Origin: Pseudomonadota bacterium
GTDB taxonomy: Bacteria; Chloroflexota; UBA5177
Direction of reading: 5' to 3'
Assembly (NCBI GenBank): GCA_021324655.1
Contig: JAJPIP010000068.1
Location: 21,612-85,611, forward strand
DNA: 64,000 bases
Both the position numbers and the translations under genes were made by a program. Shown in pieces: positions 1 to 7,911 of the stretch. Every line of letters starts with the position of its first letter. Position 1 is the first letter of the stretch. The notes beneath the pieces are model-generated. The model was not told where the DNA came from, ran no database searches, and worked only from the letters and a program-made list of their open reading frames with translations.

Positions 1-375
1 ACCGACGGGAATTACAGCAAGGTGCGCGACATCGTCTGGTCGCGCGCCGATACCGTCGTGTTCCTTGATTACGGGTTTCCGCTCGTCATGCGCCGTCTGT
101 TCTGGCGCACCGTCCGTCGCGCTGTGCGCGGAGAGGAGTTGTGGAACGGCAACCGGGAGAGCCTGGCCGAGGCCTTCTTCTCCCGCGACTCCATTCTCCT
201 CTGGGCGCTCCAGACCTACCGCAAGAACCGCCGCCGCTACGCCGAGCTCTTTCAGCAGCCGGAATACCGGCATCTGCGGATCGTCCATCTGCACTCGCCG
301 CGAGAGGCGGAACGCTGGCTGGATGGGATCCTGCCCTGTTCCCGTCTTGAAGGCGAAACCACCACATATGACTAG
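1..375 (+). CDS. P-loop adenylate-kinase-like protein, C-terminal part (5' end outside window)
   Basis: The reading frame is open from the first base of the window, so the gene starts upstream and only about 124 C-terminal residues are visible. They include the motif DGNYSKVRDIVWSRAD, then FLDYGFPLVMRRLFWRTVRR and an R-x-E-x-W-x-G-N-R-E segment. This pattern belongs to the small AAA/adenylate-kinase-like family often annotated as topology modulation or FlaR-like protein, where the visible part carries the lid and the second strand-helix pair. The Walker A loop must lie upstream of the window. The substrate is unknown. It stops just before a decayed toxin-antitoxin pair. Family assignment is good, function is not. 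Confidence 0.7.
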   Translation, partial: TDGNYSKVRDIVWSRADTVVFLDYGFPLVMRRLFWRTVRRAVRGEELWNGNRESLAEAFFSRDSILLWALQTYRKNRRRYAELFQQPEYRHLRIVHLHSPREAERWLDGILPCSRLEGETTTYD

Positions 376-405
376 AATCGTCATGGTTTGGCCACGAGTG
401 ACGGC

Positions 406-703
406 ATGACGCGGGTGGGAATAGCGGAACTGAAGGCGCGTCTGAGCGAATATCTGATGCGGGTCAAAGCGGGTGAAGAAATCCTCGTGTCCGACCGGGG
501 TCGTCCGGTGACGCGACTGGTTCCCATCACGGGCCGGGGAGGGCTTCGAGGACGACGACCGACTGCTGGACCTGCAACGGCGCGGCTTAATTCGCCTTGG
601 TTCGGGTGTTCTCTCCGAGGACTTCTGGAGCATGGAGCGGCCCCGGGATCCACATGCCACCGTTCGGGCGGCTCTCGAATCAGATCGCGCTGAGGGTCGC
701 TAG
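406..703 (+). pseudogene. Phd/YefM-family antitoxin, frameshifted
   Basis: The first 45 or so residues (from ATG 406: MTRVGIAELKARLSEYLMRV, then a GEEILVSDRGRPVTRLVPI segment) are a textbook Phd/YefM antitoxin N-terminus, the DNA-binding half. Around 535-545, in a G-rich run, the frame moves by +1. The next frame then continues with the expected C-terminal half (GFEDDDRLLDLQRRGLIRLG, then SEDFWSMERPRDP) to a TAG at 701-703. Both halves are recognisable, so this is a single gene broken by an indel. A sequencing error in the G run is possible, but the partner toxin is also damaged, which favours real decay. Confidence 0.75.
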
Positions 704-856
704 CTGGCTTGCTTCTGGGATACGTCGGCCGTTATTCCTCTTCTCATGGAGGAGCCGACGACGGAGGTTCTGCTTTCCCTGCTGCGTGAGGACGAACGAA
801 TGATCGTGGGGTGGGGGGCAGAACGCAACATCAGCACCCCACGGCGGCCATCATGA
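704..856 (+). pseudogene. PIN-domain (VapC-type) toxin, truncated remnant
   Basis: Directly after the antitoxin stop, a frame without a normal start reads LACFWDTSAVIPLLMEEP and then SLLREDERMIVGWG. This is the first 40 residues of a PIN-domain RNase toxin, including the first catalytic Asp in WDTSA. Similarity ends near 830 and the frame closes at 854-856, so about two thirds of the domain, including the remaining acidic residues, is missing. The break coincides with the beginning of the repeat-rich stretch, suggesting that repeat expansion or a rearrangement removed the rest. It cannot encode an active nuclease. Confidence 0.65.
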
Positions 857-909
857 GCGAACACGTCAAAAATGTCACGTCGGCGCCGGTGCCCGCCGTG
901 TCCGCCCTG

Positions 910-1220
910 ACGATCCTCTCACGGCAGACACCATCATTGACATCCGAACGACATGCTGTCGGGGGCACCTCCGCTCCCTCCCCAACAATCGCCTCACGGC
1001 GCACACGGGTTCTTGACATCATGACGATATGCCGGGCCGGCTCCTGCCGTGTCCTCCCCGACGATCCTCTCACCGCGCACACGGGTTCTTGACATCCCGA
1101 CCATGTGCCGTCGGGGTCGGATCCGGCGTCGCCTGTCCCAACGATCCTCTCACGGCGCCACAACCATTGCCTTCCCAACGACATGCCGTAGGGGCCGGCT
1201 CCTGCCGTGCCCGCCCTGGC
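910..1220. repeat. Four degenerate tandem repeats, about 76-80 bp each
   Basis: The motif ACGATCCTCTCACGGC, or close variants, recurs at 910, 985, 1061 and 1141, each followed by a CACACGGGTTCTTGACATC-like segment (clearest in units two and three) and then an ACGACATGCCGT-like segment leading into a G/C-rich tail. The spacing is 75, 76 and 80 bp. Units have diverged by substitutions and small indels. No plausible protein is encoded on either strand. Confidence 0.75.
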
Positions 1221-1331
1221 CCCTCGTGCCCTCATGGTGGGATTGGCAGACAGGCGGAAGACAGACGGCGGGACTCCTCGAGAGGGAGTGGCACGACGGA
1301 CCAAGCGGGCACGGCAGGAGCCGGCCCCTAC
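1188..1331. repeat. Perfect 27-bp inverted repeat, arms 1188-1214 and 1305-1331
   Basis: The left arm begins GTAGGGGCCGGCTCC and ends GCCGTGCCCGC; the right arm is its exact reverse complement. A 90-bp segment separates them. The right arm and part of the intervening segment belong to a unit found again, inverted, near 63.9 kb. The arrangement looks like a small non-autonomous mobile or REP-like element; there is no open frame inside that could be a transposase. Confidence 0.7.
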
Positions 1332-1333
1332 CA
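1255..1333 (+). repeat. Dispersed repeat, copy 1
   Basis: This 79-bp stretch matches the reverse complement of 63913-63990 with only about half a dozen differences, including one single-base indel in the GGCTCCTGCC segment. Shared landmarks are CGGAAGACAGACGGCGGGA, the segment GCACGACGGACCAAGCGGGC and the end GGCCCCTACCA. Confidence 0.8.
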
Positions 1334-1525
1334 GGCAGGGTGGCCTATCCGACCCGGCGTGGCAGGAGCCGGCCGCAACCAGAGGATGGTGACCCCTCTG
1401 CTGCCAAGACGGCAGGAGCCGATCCCGACCATCGGATGGTGACCCCTCTGATGGCAAGTCGCCACGAGGTGGCCATGATCAGGCATGGTGGCCCCTCTGA
1501 TGGCAAGACGGCGGGAGCCGGTTCG
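1305..1525. repeat. About four to five degenerate tandem repeats of about 50 bp
   Basis: The phrase GGCAGGAGCCGG or a variant recurs near 1312, 1361, 1411 and 1510. Between copies lies a GGATGGTGACCCCTCTGATGGCAAG-like segment cut here to its core GGTG(A/G)CCCCTCTG, seen near 1387, 1437 and 1487. The period is about 50 bp. It follows the 76-bp array directly. From 857 to 1618 I see no gene, only these arrays. Confidence 0.65.
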
Positions 1526-1633
1526 CCCACACGTCCGCCGTGTCTTTGGCTGAGGCGCGCATAGACAGGCATCTCTGGCGTCACGTGTCATGCTCATTGT
1601 CTGTGCAGACGAGAGACGGTGCTAGCATGCGCC

Positions 1634-3349
1634 ATGACCGATAGGACTCTTCTTATCCGGGGTGCTCGCGTCGTCGACGGCACCGGCAATCCCTGGTTCT
1701 ATGGGGATGTCGTCATGGCCGGAGAGCGGATCGAGGCGGTGTTGCCGGCAGGGCAGGCCGATGCGGCCTCCGTGGCCGGTGCAGCCTCCATGGCCGGTGC
1801 GGCCTCCGTAACCGATGCGGCCGCTGTACCCGGTGAGGCCAGCATGGCGGAGGCGGCTGGATCGGTCGAGGTGGTGGAGGCGGCAGGCCTGGTGGTGTGC
1901 CCCGGCTTCATCGATCTGCAGAGCCACTCGATCCGGCCGCTGATGCGCGATCCGCGCTGCCTCTCCAAGATCACGCAGGGCGTGACGACGGAGATCATGG
2001 GCGAGGCCTGGACGCCGGCGCCGGCCGGCGGGCGGCGGGAAGAGATCCTCGACTCCGATGAGCCGGAGATGCAGGGATGGGTCGAGGCGGCCCGCGGCTG
2101 GACGCGCTTCGGCGATTGGCTGGAGGCGATGGTGGCGCGCGGCGTCTCGCCGAACGTCGGATCGTTTTTGGGCGGCGGGACGCTGCGCGAGTACGCCAGG
2201 GGGCTGGACATGGGGGAGTCCACGCCGGAGGAGATGGCGACGATGCACCGTGTCGTGGCCGAGGCAATGGAGGACGGCGCCTTTGGCGTCTCCTACGCCC
2301 TGATCTATCCGCCGGATTCCTTCACGAGCACCGACGAGTTGGTCGCGGTCTGCCGCGAGGTGGCGCGCTACGGCGGCGTCTATATCACCCACATCCGGGA
2401 TGAGGCCGAACACCTCCTGCCGGCGCTGGACGAGGCGATCGCGATCGGCCGGCAGGCCGACCTCCCGGTGGAGATCTATCATCTGAAGGCCGCCGGACGA
2501 GCCAACTGGCCGCTGATGCCGGCGGCGATCGAGCGCATCGAGCGCGCCCGCGAGCAGGGAATCGACGTCACGGCCGATATGTATCCGTATGCGGCCTCCG
2601 GGACCGGGCTGTCCTCGGTCCTGCCGCCCTGGGTGTCGGCCGGTGGGCGCTTCTACGAGAATCTGCGCGATCCTGAGATGCGGGCGCGTATCCGCGAGGA
2701 GGTGCTGCACCCGAGCGGAGGCTGGGAGCCGATGGGGACGCGCGACGGTCCCGAGGCGGTGATGCCCGTCGGATTCAAGCGGGCAGCGAATCGTGGCTAT
2801 GCCGGCCGGCGCCTCTCCCAGATCGCGGAGGAGCGGGGCCAGAACTGGGTGGACACGGCGATCGACCTCCTGCTCGACGAGGAGCAGCGCATCGCCACCA
2901 TCTACTTCGCCATGTGCGAGGACAACCTGGTCCTCCAGCTGCGTCAGCCCTGGATCAAGATCGCGACCGATGCCGGCGGTGTCGATCCGGCCTGGTGCGC
3001 GGCGGACGGTCCGATTCATCCGCGCGCCTACGGCACGTATCCGCGGGTGCTGGGCCGCTACGTGCGCGAGGAGAAAGTGCTGACGCTGGAGGATGCCATC
3101 CGCAAGATGACCTCGGCCCCGGCCGACCGGATCGGCCTGCGGGACCGCGGCCGCCTCCAGGCCGGCTGCTACGCCGACGTGGTGATCTTCGATCCGGCGA
3201 CGGTGGGTGATCGCGCCACCTTCGAGGATTCCCACCGGCTCTCGGAAGGCATCCGCGACGTCTGGGTCAACGGCGTGAGCGTGCTGCGGAACGGCGACCA
3301 TACCGGCGCGACGCCGGGTCAGGTGGTACGGAGGGTAGGAGCGCGGTAA
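1634..3349 (+). CDS. N-acyl-D-amino-acid deacylase (D-aminoacylase) family amidohydrolase
   Basis: A 571-residue metal-dependent amidohydrolase of the D-aminoacylase family, which hydrolyses N-acyl-D-amino acids. The N-terminal beta-sandwich segment begins TLLIRGARVVDGTGNPWFYG. The barrel begins PGFIDLQSHS (residues 90-98), where the usual H-x-H pair is reduced to one His, a form I believe occurs in some family members. Further on are THIRDEAEH, EIYHLKAAG and TADMYPYAA, all typical of the family. Residues 42-71 are an extra Ala-rich insert made of five hexapeptides encoded by 18-bp tandem repeats. I chose ATG 1634; an in-frame GTG at 1619 is possible because the ribosome binding site is weak. 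It converges on the MFS gene 8 bp away. Confidence 0.85.
   Translation: MTDRTLLIRGARVVDGTGNPWFYGDVVMAGERIEAVLPAGQADAASVAGAASMAGAASVTDAAAVPGEASMAEAAGSVEVVEAAGLVVCPGFIDLQSHSIRPLMRDPRCLSKITQGVTTEIMGEAWTPAPAGGRREEILDSDEPEMQGWVEAARGWTRFGDWLEAMVARGVSPNVGSFLGGGTLREYARGLDMGESTPEEMATMHRVVAEAMEDGAFGVSYALIYPPDSFTSTDELVAVCREVARYGGVYITHIRDEAEHLLPALDEAIAIGRQADLPVEIYHLKAAGRANWPLMPAAIERIERAREQGIDVTADMYPYAASGTGLSSVLPPWVSAGGRFYENLRDPEMRARIREEVLHPSGGWEPMGTRDGPEAVMPVGFKRAANRGYAGRRLSQIAEERGQNWVDTAIDLLLDEEQRIATIYFAMCEDNLVLQLRQPWIKIATDAGGVDPAWCAADGPIHPRAYGTYPRVLGRYVREEKVLTLEDAIRKMTSAPADRIGLRDRGRLQAGCYADVVIFDPATVGDRATFEDSHRLSEGIRDVWVNGVSVLRNGDHTGATPGQVVRRVGAR
1758..1847 (+). repeat. Five 18-bp tandem repeats inside the D-aminoacylase gene
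   Basis: Units start at 1758, 1776, 1794, 1812 and 1830. Each is a variant of CCGATGCGGCCTCCGTGG and encodes a hexapeptide such as ADAASV, AGAASM or TDAAAV. The array stays in frame. Confidence 0.85.
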
Positions 3350-3357
3350 GGCAGCGT

Positions 3358-4590
3358 CTACCGCGCACTGCTCGCCGCTGCCACGTTCTGTTCCACGGGC
3401 CGTCGTGAGGCGCGCTCGATGCCCAGGAATGTCAGCAACGACACGGCGCACAGGGCGGTCGGGAGGAAGAAGATGTGCGGCACGCCGAGAAGCGGCACGG
3501 CGGCGCTACCGATCAGATTGCCGGTGACGATCGCCACGCCATAGCTGGAGCCGAAGGTGCCACTGACCAGCCCGGCCCGGTCCGGCGCCAGGCGCTGGGC
3601 ATAGGTGAGGCCGAGGCCCATGATGATGGCGACCACCCAGGCATCCATCGCCTGGATCAGGTAGATCTGCCACAGGGCCGTGCTGGCCGAGAGCAGAAAG
3701 TACTCGACGGTGGCCACCCCCAGCCCGATGGCGATGAGGCGGCCCAGGGGATAGCGCAGCGAGAGGATACCGCAGAGCGGCATGGCAACCAATTCGACGA
3801 TGGGCGAGACCGCCACGATGGTGCCGTACAACCCAACGGTGCCGTGCAGGTGCGTGGTGACGTCGATCGGCAGATAGCTGTTCTTGATGGCCGTCCCACA
3901 GAGCACCAGGACGGTGAGGGCAGCGAAGAGATAGAGGAGCAGATTGCTCCGGAACCCCTCGGGCGCGGCACGATCGTCGCGCCGTGCAACGACCGGGATA
4001 TCCACGCCGCGCAGCAGCACGAGATTGGCCAGGGAGAGCGCGGCCGGAACCAGAAAGGCGATACGGAAGCCCGCGTGGGCGGCGAGCATGGTGCCCAGCA
4101 CCGGACCAAAGACGAAGCCGAACGACCAGCCGGTGCGCACGGCGCTGTTGATGAGGCCCGGCTGGGATTCGTCGTCGCGCGTCATGACGTCGTGGACCGC
4201 GGCGAATGCCTGCCCCATCGCCGCACCGCCCAGGCCGAAGAAGACGACCGCGACCGCGTAGTCGAGCCAGACGTACGGGGAGAAGGCAAAGATCACCCAA
4301 CCTATGGCGCTGGAGACCGACGCCACGCGGATGATGGGGATGCGCGAGCGCCAGCGGTCCGACCAGCGTCCGATCATGACCCCGGCGACGAACCCCGGCA
4401 GCGCCTGGCAGACGAAGTAGAGGCCAACCAGGGAGAGCGGCACGTGCAGCCGGTCGACCAGATAGAGGGCGATGAGCGGCGCGCTGGCCGAGGTGCCGAT
4501 CGAGCTGACCAACAGCAGCAGGAAGAAAGTGCGATAGTCCGGCTTGGCCCAGACGATGGTGAGAGAGGAGAAGAGGCGTCTGGGCGTCAC
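3358..4590 (-). CDS. MFS transporter, sugar-efflux-like
   Basis: A 410-residue integral membrane protein with about twelve hydrophobic segments. The loop after TM2 reads GRWSDRWRSRIPII, matching the G-x-x-x-D-R motif of the major facilitator superfamily. The overall pattern, with YLVDRLHVPLSLVGLYFV near the N-terminus, resembles SetA-type sugar efflux transporters, but the substrate cannot be read from sequence. It overlaps the upstream dehydrogenase gene by 4 bp (ATGA), so the two are translationally coupled and probably act on related compounds. Confidence 0.8.
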   Translation of the reverse strand: MTPRRLFSSLTIVWAKPDYRTFFLLLLVSSIGTSASAPLIALYLVDRLHVPLSLVGLYFVCQALPGFVAGVMIGRWSDRWRSRIPIIRVASVSSAIGWVIFAFSPYVWLDYAVAVVFFGLGGAAMGQAFAAVHDVMTRDDESQPGLINSAVRTGWSFGFVFGPVLGTMLAAHAGFRIAFLVPAALSLANLVLLRGVDIPVVARRDDRAAPEGFRSNLLLYLFAALTVLVLCGTAIKNSYLPIDVTTHLHGTVGLYGTIVAVSPIVELVAMPLCGILSLRYPLGRLIAIGLGVATVEYFLLSASTALWQIYLIQAMDAWVVAIIMGLGLTYAQRLAPDRAGLVSGTFGSSYGVAIVTGNLIGSAAVPLLGVPHIFFLPTALCAVSLLTFLGIERASRRPVEQNVAAASSAR

Positions 4591-5603
4591 GGAGCCGCCT
4601 GCTCCAGCCCCAGCACCACCCCCATGGCCTGGCTCCGGTCGGCATAGAGGGACGCGTAGGCGTCGCCGGCATCGGCCAGACGGTAACGATGCGTGATCAG
4701 ATCGGCGACGGAGAGCTTCCCTTCGGCGATGAGGTCGAGAAAAAGGAGGCTATTGCGGCGGCGTGTCCACGGCGTGTGCGGCGTCTCGGCTTCCGGTGTC
4801 GTCGAAATATGGGCACCGATGATCTGAACGCCCAGGGTATGGACCTCGTCGTGGAGATCGATCAGGCTGGGGCCGCGCGGCGAGCCGAGGACGATGACCT
4901 TCCCGTTGCGGCGGGCCAGCCGGACCGCGTCCGGCATGACCGCCGGGTTTCCGGTGATCTCCAGCACGATATCGGCCCCGCGGCCCCCGGTCGCCTCCCG
5001 CACCGCCTCCCCGGCATCCGCCACCGGCAATGGAATGACGGTTGTGGCGCCGCGCCTCTCGGCCAGGGCGAGGCGCCTTTGCGCCGGATCGACGACGAGG
5101 ACAGGACGCGCTCCGGAGAGGGCGGCCAGGCTGGCGGCCAGCTGTCCCAACAGCCCGGCGCCCACGATCGCCACGCTGTCTCCCAGCCCGATAGCGGCCA
5201 GCCGAATGCCGTTCAGGACGATAGCGCCGAGGGAGGTGAAGGCAGCTTCTTCGTCGGCCACCCCATCGGGAATCGGGATCGCTCCGTTCGCCGCTGCCCG
5301 CGTCAGCGTCGTGTGCGGCGACCAGGTGGTGACCCGCGTGCCGACGCCCAGGTCGTGCACACCCATCCCGGCAGCCGTGACCCGGCCCACGTGGGAGTAG
5401 CCGGGATGAAAGGGATACCTGACGTAGCGCGACCAGGCGGAGTTGGGTGGGAAGTCGCCGGAATACGCGGTGAGCTCCGTGCCTGTGGAGATCAGAGAGG
5501 TCGCGCCCTGGATGAGAATCTCGTTCTCGGCAGGGCCGCTGATGTCGTCCTCAGTCAGCTCGACCTGCCGGGGCTCTGGAAAGATGACGGTCCTCGCGTG
5601 CAC
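4587..5603 (-). CDS. Zinc-binding-dehydrogenase-like (MDR family) oxidoreductase
   Basis: A 338-residue medium-chain dehydrogenase/reductase. The N-terminal GroES-like domain runs to about residue 120 and the Rossmann domain follows, with AIVGAGLLGQLAASLA as the nucleotide-binding glycine motif. The position that normally carries the first catalytic zinc ligand (C-G-T-D) reads STGTELTAYSG, so the catalytic zinc site is incomplete, as in BchC-like members of this superfamily. The product and substrate are unknown. It is coupled to the MFS gene downstream by a 4-bp overlap. Confidence 0.75.
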   Translation of the reverse strand: MHARTVIFPEPRQVELTEDDISGPAENEILIQGATSLISTGTELTAYSGDFPPNSAWSRYVRYPFHPGYSHVGRVTAAGMGVHDLGVGTRVTTWSPHTTLTRAAANGAIPIPDGVADEEAAFTSLGAIVLNGIRLAAIGLGDSVAIVGAGLLGQLAASLAALSGARPVLVVDPAQRRLALAERRGATTVIPLPVADAGEAVREATGGRGADIVLEITGNPAVMPDAVRLARRNGKVIVLGSPRGPSLIDLHDEVHTLGVQIIGAHISTTPEAETPHTPWTRRRNSLLFLDLIAEGKLSVADLITHRYRLADAGDAYASLYADRSQAMGVVLGLEQAAP

Positions 5604-5695
5604 GGCCCACGATAGCAGTGACCGTGAGTTTGAGCGACGACCGAGACGTCCCTGGATGCCGGCAGCCGCAACCGCGGCCGCCGGCGTAGCGAGCG

Positions 5696-7522
5696 TCAGA
5701 GATTGCGCGCGAAGAAGTCGGCGACGAGTTTGAAGGAACGGAGGCGCTGTGCCTGGTCGGTGCTCCCGTGCCCCTCCTCTCCCAACTCCACGTACTCGAA
5801 GTCTCGTCCCTCCACCTTGCCCAGTTCCAGCAGACGATCGCGGAAGATGCGTGCCTGACTGATCGGGCAGCGGGGATCGTTGATTCCGTGGACGATCAAC
5901 AACTTGCCCTGCATCCGGTCGGCGAAGTTCACGGCCGAACGGTCGCGCCAGAGCGCGGCGTTCTCCTGGGGGTTTCCCATCTGCTCTTCCAGGAAGGACT
6001 TGAAGTGGGGCATGGACTCCTCGTACATCGCGGGGAGATCACTCACCCCGACCCAGGCCACCCCGGCCTTCCAGTTCTCGGGTGCCTTGGTCATGGCGAT
6101 GAAGGTCATGAAGCCGCCGTAGCTGCCGCCGAAGACGGCGATGCGATCCGGATCGACGAAGGGCAGGCTCGCCAGATAGTTGCGTCCCGCCACGATGTCC
6201 TGGAGGTCGGCTCCGCCCCAGTCGTGGCGTGCCATGTCGCGAAATTCCACACCGTATCCGGTGCTGCCACGAATGTTGGGCAGCAAGACGGCGTACCCTT
6301 CGTTGACGAGGAACTGCACGTAGGGATCGAAGATGTGTGAGTAGTTCCAGGTCGGGCCGCCGTGCGGCATCACGACAGCGGGCACGCGATGAGACGGCGA
6401 GGCGTCGCGGGGATGGTAGAGGAGGGCGTGGATCCGCAGGCCGTCGAACGACGGATAGTAGACATCCTCCGCCATGACAAAAGCGGCGGGATCGATGGAG
6501 CCGTACTCGGCGGGGATGAGAGTCTGCAGTGAGGCGGAGTCGAGATCGTAGAGCAGCAGCTCGGGGCGGGTTGCGTCCGTGCTGTAGGCGAAGACGATGG
6601 CCTCTCCGCTGCGGGCAAACTCGGGATTGGTCCACCCGGAGAGCGATCCTCCCGCCGGAAGGACGGGAACACGCTCCGCACCGCTCTCCACTTCATAGAT
6701 AACGGGTAGAACCCGCGCATCCTGATTGCGCTGGGTGAGCAGCAGCGTGCCGTCCGGCGAGAAGCCACAGGCCGTCTCGTCGACCCCCTCGATGCCCAGC
6801 CAGCGTACCTGTCCCGACGCCACGTCGAGGATGCCCGGACGATCCACGCCGGAGGCATCGGAGGTGATGGCGAGAGATTGGCCGTCCGGCGACCAGCCGG
6901 CGGCGACGTCAAAGGTGTTGCCGCCGCTGCTGAAGATCTGCCGGGCGCCCGAGCCGTCGGCGGCGACGAGATAAATATCGGCGTTATGGAGGTTCTCGCT
7001 CTCGCTGGTGGCGGAGGCCAGTTGCGTGCCGTCCGGACTCCACCGGCCTCCCCATGCCGGGTTCTTCCAGGCCGTCAATTGACGAACATCAGAGCCGTCA
7101 CGGCGCATGCTGAAGAGGTTGAGCTGACCGTTGCGCGTTGAGAGAAAACTAACGCGCTCGTCGTCCGGGCTGAACTCGATAGGGATCTCCTGGGCCGACG
7201 GCGTGTCGGTCAGTTGCTCGGCGTGGCTGCTCTCGATGTCGAGGCGCCAGAGATCGTGCTGCTCATTGCCGTTGACATCTCTGGCAAAGACGATCGAGCG
7301 CCCGTTGCGATCCCAGGCAAAACCGGCATGCACGGCCGTTGGAATCTCTCCATGGCTGACCTGCCGGTGCTGACCCGTGGTCAGGTCCATGACCCAGAAC
7401 TCCATGCGGCCGGACTCATCGGTGTAATAGCCGACCTGGTCGCCCGACCAAGAGACCTGGGGAAAGACAAAGATGGGGAGCTTGACCAGCTCCTCCAGGG
7501 GAAACTTGGCGGCAACTGCCAT
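5696..7522 (-). CDS. S9 family prolyl oligopeptidase / acylaminoacyl peptidase
   Basis: A 608-residue serine peptidase with the two-domain layout of the family. An N-terminal beta-propeller (about residues 1-330) contains repeated FSPDDERVSFLSTRNG-type blades. The C-terminal alpha/beta-hydrolase domain has the nucleophile elbow GGSYGG at about Ser466, the acid in HGINDPRCP at about Asp549 and the His in GEEGHGS at about 585. No signal peptide is seen, so it is probably cytoplasmic and degrades short peptides. A GGAGAT ribosome binding site lies just before the ATG. It is separated by about 390 bp of non-coding DNA from the CoA-transferase gene upstream. Confidence 0.9.
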   Translation of the reverse strand: MAVAAKFPLEELVKLPIFVFPQVSWSGDQVGYYTDESGRMEFWVMDLTTGQHRQVSHGEIPTAVHAGFAWDRNGRSIVFARDVNGNEQHDLWRLDIESSHAEQLTDTPSAQEIPIEFSPDDERVSFLSTRNGQLNLFSMRRDGSDVRQLTAWKNPAWGGRWSPDGTQLASATSESENLHNADIYLVAADGSGARQIFSSGGNTFDVAAGWSPDGQSLAITSDASGVDRPGILDVASGQVRWLGIEGVDETACGFSPDGTLLLTQRNQDARVLPVIYEVESGAERVPVLPAGGSLSGWTNPEFARSGEAIVFAYSTDATRPELLLYDLDSASLQTLIPAEYGSIDPAAFVMAEDVYYPSFDGLRIHALLYHPRDASPSHRVPAVVMPHGGPTWNYSHIFDPYVQFLVNEGYAVLLPNIRGSTGYGVEFRDMARHDWGGADLQDIVAGRNYLASLPFVDPDRIAVFGGSYGGFMTFIAMTKAPENWKAGVAWVGVSDLPAMYEESMPHFKSFLEEQMGNPQENAALWRDRSAVNFADRMQGKLLIVHGINDPRCPISQARIFRDRLLELGKVEGRDFEYVELGEEGHGSTDQAQRLRSFKLVADFFARNL

Positions 7523-7911
7523 GATCTATCTCCTTCCGCGCGGCGGATCGCCCATCACGCCGCATAACCCATATCACATATCGGCGAATCGTCCCAGTTG
7601 CCGGCGCCTTGGTGTAGTCGCAGACTCGTGGCGCACGATAGCTGCATCTCTGGTCCGGGGGAGAGCCTCTCAGGTGTGGGGCAGCTGCGCGGAGCACGCT
7701 CCGGCGCCCCTGGCGTGGCGAAGGCCAGATAGTGGGGTGCGAGGGAGTGGCATGAGGACAGAGGCGTCACGCGACAGGGCGTGGTGCGCCGGGACATCGG
7801 GAAGGGTGAGGTGTAGCGCGGTACCTCTGTCTCCGTGCCGGTCACCCATCCCAGGAGGCTCGATGCGGTAGACAGCGAGGAATCAATGGGTGGGTGACGG
7901 AAAACACCGCT
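7523..7911. other. Intergenic region, no gene seen
   Basis: I see no credible coding frame on either strand in these 389 bp, and no tRNA fold. A GGTACCGCG string on the minus strand near 7820 recalls a T-box but lacks the UGG core (see rejected items). The promoter of the S9 peptidase gene presumably lies here. Confidence 0.5.

Noticed and set aside
910..1525. Possible CRISPR array
   Set aside because: Repeats are 76-80 and 50 bp, degenerate and contiguous; there are no unique spacers of constant length and no cas genes.
1622..3451. 609-codon open frame antisense to the D-aminoacylase gene
   Set aside because: It is the mirror of a strongly conserved gene in GC-rich DNA, lacks any family pattern and would overlap two real genes.
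3475..4647. 390-codon plus-strand frame opposite the MFS transporter gene
   Set aside because: Hydrophilic Asp/Gly/Arg-rich composition typical of antisense to a membrane protein; no ribosome binding site.
7810..7832. T-box-like GGTACCGCG on the minus strand between the CoA-transferase and S9 peptidase genes
   Set aside because: The UGGN core needed to pair with the tRNA end is missing, no Stem I could be drawn, and the downstream gene is not an amino-acid gene.
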